Assembly: GCA_949592205.1 (NCBI GenBank)
Contig: CATIUR010000004.1
Coordinates: 94,572,337 to 94,636,336 of the forward strand
Source of the DNA: Helichrysum umbraculigerum
Lineage: Eukaryota; Streptophyta; Magnoliopsida; Asterales; Asteraceae
Direction of reading: 5' to 3'
Length of the DNA: 64,000 nucleotides
The notes under the pieces were generated by a model. It did no database searches. It saw only the letters and a program-made list of their open reading frames with translations, and had not been told where the DNA came from. The position numbers were made by a program, and so were the translations under genes. Below, one piece after another: positions 57,578 to 64,000 of this stretch; within the stretch, counting starts at the first letter, position 1; the number at the start of each line of letters is the position of its first letter.

Positions 57578-60241
57578 ATGGCTTTGATTTTCGAAGCTCG
57601 TCATAATACGGTTGCTTACCTTACTGACACTTCTGATAAAGCTGCACCGTATCGTCAGATGATCGCGTTTTTGAGACGTTCAAGGGTATTTCACGCCATT
57701 TCCGACAACACTTTGGCGTTTGGAAATCTGATCAACCCTTTTTGGAGAAACGCAACTGTCGTTACTGAAAACGACGTTAGACGATTAGTCTCTACCGTTC
57801 TGGGTACGGAGATCACTATTACAGAACAGAGCATTCGGGAACTTTTACAGCTGAATGATCAACCGGATATGCCTGTCGGTTTTGATCATATTTTTGTTAC
57901 CGGAGCTATGCAACGGATAGGATATCCCGGGATTCCCTCTTATCAGTATAGAAAAGCGAATCTCACACGCGTCTGGCGTTATTTGATGCATGTGATCATT
58001 GTTTGCTTGGGGAATAGGAAAGGTGGAACGGATGGGATGAGCCGAAGTCTGGCTTCTGCTATGTTAGCGTTGGTTTACAACAAGCCGTTCAACTTCTCGG
58101 GATTTATCTTCAGGGCTATGGTTGATAATGCGAATGCCGGGGATCAGAAATGGATTTTATATCCAAGATTTGTACAGTTGCACATCAATCGTCATCATCC
58201 GGAGCTTCAGGCACAGGGTGATATCGATCATCCGCTCAAGATTTCACCGATGATGAGTCGGATTTTCACTATTTGTGCAGGGTATGAGAAAGGGGTCGAG
58301 GCACCAAGGGATGTTCCTTTATTCGGTGCTATCATTGATGAAAATTATGTACCGCCTCCAGATCCTCAGTATATGGATGTTCCAGCACCTCAGCAGCCGC
58401 AACAACAGTTTGTGAACATTCCGGTTCAAGCTGCGGGGGAGAACATTCCTGCTCAAGCTGCGGGGGAGAATGTGGATGCTCTACTGGAAAACATTGAGCA
58501 GTTTGGCCACGTTGACTCAGACAATCAAGCTTCTCACGACACGGTCGAGAGTTCTGATTCTGAAGAACCGGCCAATGCAGGTCCTCAGGATGGGGGTCCG
58601 ACGCCTGAGCATTCTGATGGTACTGTTCCGCATCCCTCTGAGATGGAACGTATCAGGCTTTCAGATTCATTCAGATATCTGCGAATTCAGCGTCGGATCA
58701 GACAAGGACGCAAGTATGTGCCTGCACGAGATACGGGAAAACGTACACGCGACGGTGATGATCCTGCTGATGAGACTTATCAACCGAGACGTCGTGTTCG
58801 TCGTTCTTCGTCTACACGAGCTCCAGTCAATCCACAGCAGCAGGATTTCATGCAAAAGATAATGGAAGATATGCAGCTGATGAAGCAAAAGCTGGAGGCT
58901 CAAGACGAGAAGATTGCTGAACAAGCTGCGTTGATCGAGGTCCAATCTAAGGAGCTTGAGGAAACGAAGCTTAGGGTTAATGTTTTGGAAGGCAGGTTAC
59001 TTGCCTCGGGGGAGTCTGGGTCTGGGATACCCACTTTAGAGTCAAGTGAACCTGCGTTTGTAAATCCCAACCCTGTAATTGAAAATATTAATGAAAATAT
59101 TTCTCTTTTGGATTATTTCTCTGTTGATGATATTCCAGGGCAACCAAGACCGCTGGCAGTTGATTACTCATTCGCTGACTTATCATTTATTCAAAGAATG
59201 GCCAGTGGAGTTGGCTCTGAGGAGGAAACAGAGAATGTGTTTGAGATGAACGAGGATGTCTCGATTGAAGAGGAACAGTTGGATGCAGATGAAACGTATG
59301 ATGATGCACAATCTGGGGAAGCTTATGATGATGCACCAATTATAGAATCTGATTCAAGTGAAGACGAGAGTCCTGATAAAGCTCAACATGGAGAATCAAG
59401 TTCTGCTGCAACTCCAGCTCCAGAGACACAGGCACCGGACTCAGCCGCAAAGAAATTAACTGCTGAAGAAAAGAGAGAGAGAAATAAGAAATGGTGGCCT
59501 AAGGGACGAAATCCAGTTCCTATTCCAGTGAAATGTCAAGTGTACCGGGTTAGTCGGAATTATACCGGTGTTATTAAAAGCTGGAAGTGTCAAAGGAATC
59601 TGTTTATGATAAAGAGAGAAGATGGAGTTCAGTATTTTAGAATGCGTTTTGATAGATTGAGCACGTTGCCAAAAGGAGAGATTAATCGATTAGCTCAGCT
59701 TAAATTGATTAATCCTTTCGAGAATGATTATGCTGAGTTCATTCAGAGAAGTCTACGTCGGGAAGTATTATCGAAGACTTATTCGAAATTGAAGCCGACG
59801 TTGGGAACTCGGTATACGTGGAAGAAAAAGATTGATCCAGTCACCAAGAAGCCTTTGGTTAAAGTTCACTATTCGCCGGCTAAATGTTTGACTGAGATAC
59901 CTCTGGAATCAGTTCCTTATTATTTTCTGAGAAGACTTGTAAAATGGGAACTTGATCCACAGACTGGCGAAGCGGTTATTACTTTCGTTCCAGATTCTGA
60001 ACCGTGGCCAGAAGTTGGAGGTATATGGAATCTGAGGCAAGCAACGTTTAGGCTGTATGATCCGATGAGTTTGATTAATTTTCATGAAAAAGATTTAAGA
60101 AAACTCTATGATAATCGGATTCGGGTTGGTCAGAAGAATGAATTCAACAGACGTTTAGCACAACAGTTTTACAATGTTGTTACTGTTTGCGTAGCTAATG
60201 GAATTCATGCCGACGGCCAGTTTCCTGCGGGCTGGGTTTAA
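57578..60241 (+). CDS. E third ORF (env-position protein, function unknown)
   Basis: 887 residues from ATG 57578 (MALIFEARHNTVAYL), chosen because it lies two bases after a strong acceptor and aligns with the start of C ORF3; an ATG at 57419 lies inside the motif array. The N-terminal domain (about 1-250) includes FLRRSRVFHAI, IRELLQLNDQ, GAMQRIGYPG, ALVYNKPFNF and ILYPRFVQLHI. A basic patch RRRVRRSSSTR and a coiled coil (about 425-490) follow, then a long acidic stretch, then a C-terminal domain (about 650-870) with FMIKREDGVQYF and FRLYDPMSLINFHEKDL. The same two domains flank the coiled coil in C. It resembles proteins annotated in Asteraceae transposons. There is no signal peptide or transmembrane helix; basic patches suggest nuclear or nucleic-acid association (inference). 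Confidence 0.8.
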   Translation: MALIFEARHNTVAYLTDTSDKAAPYRQMIAFLRRSRVFHAISDNTLAFGNLINPFWRNATVVTENDVRRLVSTVLGTEITITEQSIRELLQLNDQPDMPVGFDHIFVTGAMQRIGYPGIPSYQYRKANLTRVWRYLMHVIIVCLGNRKGGTDGMSRSLASAMLALVYNKPFNFSGFIFRAMVDNANAGDQKWILYPRFVQLHINRHHPELQAQGDIDHPLKISPMMSRIFTICAGYEKGVEAPRDVPLFGAIIDENYVPPPDPQYMDVPAPQQPQQQFVNIPVQAAGENIPAQAAGENVDALLENIEQFGHVDSDNQASHDTVESSDSEEPANAGPQDGGPTPEHSDGTVPHPSEMERIRLSDSFRYLRIQRRIRQGRKYVPARDTGKRTRDGDDPADETYQPRRRVRRSSSTRAPVNPQQQDFMQKIMEDMQLMKQKLEAQDEKIAEQAALIEVQSKELEETKLRVNVLEGRLLASGESGSGIPTLESSEPAFVNPNPVIENINENISLLDYFSVDDIPGQPRPLAVDYSFADLSFIQRMASGVGSEEETENVFEMNEDVSIEEEQLDADETYDDAQSGEAYDDAPIIESDSSEDESPDKAQHGESSSAATPAPETQAPDSAAKKLTAEEKRERNKKWWPKGRNPVPIPVKCQVYRVSRNYTGVIKSWKCQRNLFMIKREDGVQYFRMRFDRLSTLPKGEINRLAQLKLINPFENDYAEFIQRSLRREVLSKTYSKLKPTLGTRYTWKKKIDPVTKKPLVKVHYSPAKCLTEIPLESVPYYFLRRLVKWELDPQTGEAVITFVPDSEPWPEVGGIWNLRQATFRLYDPMSLINFHEKDLRKLYDNRIRVGQKNEFNRRLAQQFYNVVTVCVANGIHADGQFPAGWV

Positions 60242-60272
60242 AGAAGATTTTTGAAGACCAAGCTGAAGACAC

Positions 60273-60281
60273 GGGGGAGTT
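60273..60281 (+). other. E polypurine tract
   Basis: GGGGGAGTT lies directly before the 3' LTR start TGTTAGTACA. Confidence 0.85.
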
Positions 60282-60690
60282 TGTTAGTACATGTTTAGTG
60301 TCTGTCAGTTGGTCTAGCTCGTAGTTTGTAATTAGAAATAGTGTTTCTGACTCCTGCGACGTAGCGCACAACGTCGCAGGTGCGATGTCAGGTTTTGGGC
60401 CTGCGACGTAGCAGACGTCGCATGGGCTTGGTCCTGCGACGTAGCGTGCGACGTCGCAGGTGCCAGATTTTGTATAAAAACGTTTTGTGTTTTCTGTTTT
60501 AGGGTGGACGACACCCTAAACGCAATTAGTCGAAATCTCTGTAATCTGACCGATTATTACTGAATATAATACGTTTCGTTTGATATTCATTGCGTATTGT
60601 TATTCGTGTGATTGTTTGATTATTCAATTGTTGTTTCCGCCATCAATTGATTGACTCGGTTCGTGCTAGATCCAAGGTTAGGGACAAACA
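60282..60690 (+). mobile_element. E 3' LTR
   Basis: 409 bp, with two differences from the 5' LTR: GCGACGT to GCGATGT in one motif copy, and GGGCCT to GGTCCT. Confidence 0.95.
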
Positions 60691-60695
60691 ATAAT

Positions 60696-60864
60696 ACCAG
60701 CCTGAAAACTTAGTTTAAAGTGCAAAACTTATTATTGATAGTTTGTGATGTAAAAGTATGATTTGACATTTACATATGTGGTATAATTTTAAAAAAAGGG
60801 ATAACGCTTCCGAATTGTTTATAAAAAAAAAAAAAAAAACGGTTATAAATTCTGGGGTGTTATA
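60696..60864 (+). mobile_element. D 3' LTR, second segment
   Basis: The last 169 bp of the D LTR, after target duplication ATAAT (60691-60695). Only A-run lengths and an isolated base differ from the 5' LTR. Confidence 0.94.
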
Positions 60865-60869
60865 GTTTT

Positions 60870-61349
60870 GTTAGTGATATTCGTTAAACATATTGTTTTG
60901 TTAAGTTAGACGAATAATTAACTACAAAATAAATAATAGACGTTTGATGCGTAGCGAGTCGAGATCTCAGGTCGCAGCGAGTCGAGCTGTGAGGTGAGAT
61001 CTGAACTCGCGTAGATTAAGTCTGTCGAGCCGAGCTCTGAGTTGGGCTTGGGCTGCGAGTTGGACCGAACTCGCAGGCCCATGCGAGCCGAGTTGAGCTG
61101 GACGTATATAATGTTTTGCACTCCGTGAAAAACATAACTTTTTGCCATATTTCTGATCTGCGAACTCGACAAACTCAGAGAAAACTTAATCCTAACGACT
61201 AGGCTTTGACGATTTATCGTTTAAAGCTAAGTCTTATTAAACGCAATACGAACATATTCGTTGTTAGTAAGATAACACCGTATTGAGGGATTCCGCACCT
61301 TAATACTACAGATAACGAAGTTATCGATCCTAAAACTAGGGGACTTACA
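60870..61349 (+). mobile_element. C 3' LTR, second segment
   Basis: The last 480 bp of the C LTR, after target duplication GTTTT. It holds the GCGAGTCGAG motifs and TATATAATG near 61105. Confidence 0.94.
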
Positions 61350-61354
61350 GGTTA

Positions 61355-61805
61355 CACCTAGACGTAGGGTCCTAGTTTTTACACCGACTGTTTAGAAAAT
61401 TCTTAACCAGAGTAATCACCTATCATCAATATAATATCATCCCGAAACCCTAATCGTCAAAGTTTCAGCAATCACTCTCTACCTGCTGCTTATATTCTCG
61501 TTTACTTTCCTGCATTTCAATTTCTGTCTTTAGATTAGATTAGATAAAACCAAAACCCATACCTACCTTGTTTTAAACCCATCCTATTGTCAAGTTATCT
61601 TTGGTAGGTTCCAATTCAATTCAATTCGTTCCGATTTTGGACGACACTCGAGTTATACTTGCCGCCTTACCCACAAGGTAGGTAGCTTGAATAGTTTGAG
61701 CCCAGCAAATATAAATTTTTAAAACTTCAACCGTTCGCGCGTCTCGGTGACCTTTGGTGCAACGACCCGGATTCTAAAACCCGACCGACCGTTGGGACCG
61801 CGACA
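61355..61805 (+). mobile_element. B 3' LTR, second segment
   Basis: The last 451 bp of the B LTR, from ACACCTAGACG after GGTTA to GGGACCGCGACA. It is followed by target duplication CGTAT. Confidence 0.94.
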
Positions 61806-61848
61806 CGTATGTAAAAGTACGTATTTGTTTGTAATATTATTTCTGGAA

Positions 61849-61851
<3 letters not shown>

Positions 61852-61900
<49 letters not shown>
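61852..61900. repeat. (TA)n left of MITE
   Basis: About 24 TA units abutting the MITE. Confidence 0.95.
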
Positions 61901-61907
<7 letters not shown>

Positions 61908-62465
61908 TGATCAAGAGGGAAGTGTCTTTTTGGTGGGAAGGGGGGAAGCGTTAGTACGCATCAGGAAGCATATTACAATTATCAATCAAAACGTCAACAC
62001 AAAATTAATTTTATTGGTAAATAGTAATCAAAATCGATGCTATAAAGAATATTTTAACAAATGAATTTCATTTTTAAGTCATAACATTAATTGATGAATA
62101 TTTATTTAATTAATTGTTAAGATGCAGTGTGATGCATATTAACTAAGATGCATCGCGATGTATCATAAAACTTCACATTATTTGAAAAATATTTTTATTG
62201 TTAAGATGCATCACAATGCAGATTAACTAATATGCACCGCGATGCATCTTAATGGATTTGGATCAAATATTCATAAATCGATACTATAACTTGAAGAAAA
62301 AATTTATCAAGGAAGCTTAACATTTATAACATCGATTCTGATTAACATTTACTAAATTTCAGTTTGCTTTTTTTGAGATTAGTATAGGTGAAGGTAATAT
62401 GCTTCCTGATGCGTACTAACGCTTCCCCCTTCCCTCAAAAAAGGGACTTCCCTCTGGATCATGCC

Positions 62466-62467
<2 letters not shown>
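61901..62467. mobile_element. MITE with about 70-bp terminal inverted repeats inside (TA)n
   Basis: 567 bp, non-coding. The left end AGGGTAGTGATCAAGAGGG and the inverted right end TGGCATGATCCAGAGGG pair imperfectly, then match almost perfectly over AAGCGTTAGTACGCATCAGG and GAAGCATATT. Inside are degenerate GATGCATCGCGATGCAT palindromes (62120-62250). It is flanked by TA tracts and absent from the corresponding site in the left A2 LTR (about 8740). It resembles TA-microsatellite-targeting elements such as rice Micron (family assignment uncertain). Confidence 0.85.

Positions 62468-62534
<67 letters not shown>
62468..62534. repeat. (TA)n right of MITE
   Basis: About 33 TA units. The opposite-strand and same-strand frames through it are repeat artefacts. 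Confidence 0.95.
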
Positions 62535-62536
<2 letters not shown>

Positions 62537-64000
62537 ATTTTTGAATGTATATATATATATCCGAATGTATATACGTATATATGTCCGAACTTATACTTAT
62601 ACTTATATATATAATTTTGGCCTGAAAGTATGCCTATGTATAAGTATCCGAAAGTGTGAAGGTCCGAATGTATATGTGTCCGAATATATGGTTTAGTCCG
62701 AAAGTGTTGATCCGAGACTACAAAATCCGATTTTTGCATAAAAGTCTGAAAGTCAACAAAAGTCAACTCCGAAAGTTGACTTTCAGAGTCAAAATTACTG
62801 TTCATCCGAAGTTCAAAGGGTCAAAGTTACTGTTCATCCGAAGTCAAAGTTCGGAGTTACTATTCATCCGAAAGTCAAAGTTCGGAGTTAAAGTCAGAGT
62901 GATATTTGGGAATTATTTTGACTAAGCAAACATTATCGAATCGTTCTGAAATTATTACACAACGTTCCTACATATCTTATGTACTTCCTGTAATTATTTT
63001 TATGACTTTTAGAGGTCGTTTGATACTTTTTAAAAATTCACAAAGTATCACCATTCAGTTTAGTCCGAATTTAGACCTTTGCTCAGAAATCAAATTTTCT
63101 GGAAAGATCGGTGTATTTTGGAACGAGCCAAAGAAGAACGTTTTGTAGATAACAAAATTTGTGAGATTTTTCAAGTGGTCTCATACTTTTTTGAGGTCTA
63201 GAACTCGAGATATAGTCTCGAGAAGTTACTGAAAATTTCTATCTGCCGGAACAGTAACTCTATGTCACAGGAGAAAAATGTTTTCGAGTAGTAAACGGAG
63301 TTGAAAAGTCACGAGACTAATTTTATTGGAAAGATAACTTCTTGTACTTCTTTTTAGACTCAAGAAACGTCATTTTTCATTAAGAAATGAATTTTATAAA
63401 AATCGTTGAAGTTAGAACAGAATCTGGACAGGAAAACAGAAAACATAAATTCGAGTTTTAAAACGCGTTTTGGTTAATTATTTGGACATTTCTTTGTTGA
63501 GGGAGCATATAAACATGTAAATAAATGTGATTCAAGTAAAATTAAAGAAATAAAGGTGCTCACAATGAGGTGATGGATGATCTAGAGCCGAAATAGAAAT
63601 GAGGGTGTCACGAGCTTCGAATCCTTGTCTTCCTTTTTGCGAACCAATGGTGGATGATCTCGAAGGTGGTGGCAGTTTATGATGGTGTAATGGTCATGCT
63701 CTAGCAGATTTTAGAGAGAAGGATGAGGTTTTTGAGAGATAGAGGAGGGTGTGTGAAAGAAAAATGATGGAAATGAGGTATGGGTTATTTAGTCAACAAA
63801 GGGGGTATGGGGGGTGGTTTGGGTTAGAAATCTGCAAAAATAAAGTGGGTCCCACCCCCATGTGATATTTAAATTGTTTCCCCAAAGTTACGTTATGCCC
63901 TGTGTTCGTTTATCCGATCATTTAAACGTTTATTTAGACGTTATACGTTATTTAAATACGTTTTTGTTTTCGATTCGATTCTCGATATTTTTAATGGAAG

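Larger units (their letters stand above)
48140..60690 (+). mobile_element. Element E: young SIRE-like Copia element with three open ORFs
   Basis: Bounded by TGTTAGTACA and GGGACAAACA, with target duplication ATAAT (48135-48139 and 60691-60695). It is 12,551 bp with 409-bp LTRs that differ at only two positions by eye. Gag, pol and ORF3 are fully open. A single TAA separates gag from pol in the same frame. It is the innermost and youngest element, and on sequence alone is the only one here that might still be active. Confidence 0.95.
41705..60864 (+). mobile_element. Element D: non-coding LTR element (LARD-like), hosting E
   Basis: Bounded by TGTAACATCC at 41705 and GGTGTTATA at 60864, with target duplication GTTTT (41700-41704 and 60865-60869). 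It ends in TA rather than the canonical CA. Without E it is 6.6 kb with LTRs of about 1.27 kb and about 4 kb of internal DNA without any retroelement protein. The PBS and the PPT context (GGACGAAATCCCTTTAAGGGGG) resemble Tekay/Del Ty3 elements, so it is probably mobilised by one of these. LTRs differ at about 7-8 positions by eye (about 0.6%). Confidence 0.92.
29196..61349 (+). mobile_element. Element C: SIRE-like Copia element with third ORF, hosting D and E
   Basis: Bounded by TGTTGGGACA at 29196 and GACTTACA at 61349, with target duplication GGTTA (29191-29195 and 61350-61354). Without D it is about 13.0 kb: 584-bp LTRs, gag, pol and a split third ORF. By eye the LTRs differ at 5 of 584 positions (about 0.9%). 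Gag, pol and ORF3 all contain nonsense codons, so this copy is not autonomous. Confidence 0.94.
17435..61805 (+). mobile_element. Element B: Athila-like LTR element without pol, hosting C, D and E
   Basis: It is bounded by TG at 17435 and CA at 61805 and flanked by target duplication CGTAT (17430-17434 and 61806-61810). Without its insert the element is about 12.2 kb, with LTRs of about 2.45 kb. The primer site is of tRNA-Asp type. Protein-coding remnants are an unknown ORF and an Athila ORF1-like gene. I find no protease, RT, RNase H or integrase. It must have moved using enzymes of an autonomous relative. C interrupts the right LTR after GGTTA. Confidence 0.93.
61811..64000 (-). mobile_element. 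A2 right LTR, second segment (runs off the window)
   Basis: It continues the A2 LTR from GTAAAAGTACG and matches 8697-10245 apart from the MITE and TA-tract lengths. About 340 bp of LTR should remain beyond 64000. Confidence 0.92.

Overview
The window is plant nuclear DNA built almost entirely from LTR retrotransposons nested inside one another; I see no host gene, tRNA or rRNA gene. Plant-type primer-binding sites (initiator tRNA-Met and a tRNA-Asp-like site), Copia and Ty3 polyproteins and (TA)n-flanked insertions point to a eudicot. The gag of element A2 and the extra third ORFs of elements C and E resemble, from memory, proteins common in Asteraceae genomes, so an Asteraceae host is my best guess (inference; unchecked).

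The order, outermost to innermost, is A1 < A2 < B < C < D < E. A1 (1-4744, minus) is an old, frameshifted Ty3 element (Tekay/Del-like). It is interrupted at 4744/4745 by A2 (4745 to beyond 64000, minus), a second Tekay-like element with an uninterrupted gag-pol frame broken by nonsense codons, plus an extra ORF before gag. B (17435-61805, plus) is an Athila-like element without pol, inserted in the right LTR of A2. C (29196-61349, plus) is a SIRE-like Copia element in the right LTR of B. D (41705-60864, plus) is a non-coding large LTR element in the right LTR of C. E (48140-60690, plus) is a young, open SIRE-like Copia element in the right LTR of D. Direct 5-bp target duplications support four levels: CGTAT (B), GGTTA (C), GTTTT (D), ATAAT (E). 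LTR divergence counted by eye falls inward (B about 1.8%, C about 0.9%, D about 0.6%, E about 0.5%), as nesting requires.

The left LTR of A2 (4745-10587) carries a scar: a truncated copy of the B LTR at the same site that B occupies in the right LTR, then templated filler, then a repeat of about 795 bp of A2 LTR. This looks like break repair that copied from the right LTR. A palindromic MITE (61901-62467) sits in a (TA)n tract of the right LTR of A2 and is absent from the left one.

Two themes recur. First, B, C and E, from two superfamilies, each carry an ORF downstream of, or in place of, pol that starts at a consensus 3' splice site. In C this ORF is itself split by five phase-compatible GT-AG introns, while its homologue in E is one open frame. 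Second, each family carries its own array of short, CpG-containing, often palindromic motifs in its LTR, leader or inter-ORF DNA: TCCGAA in A2, CCGTATACGG in B, GCGAGTCGA in C, GAACGCGATCC hairpins in D, and GCGACGT/ACGTCGC in E.
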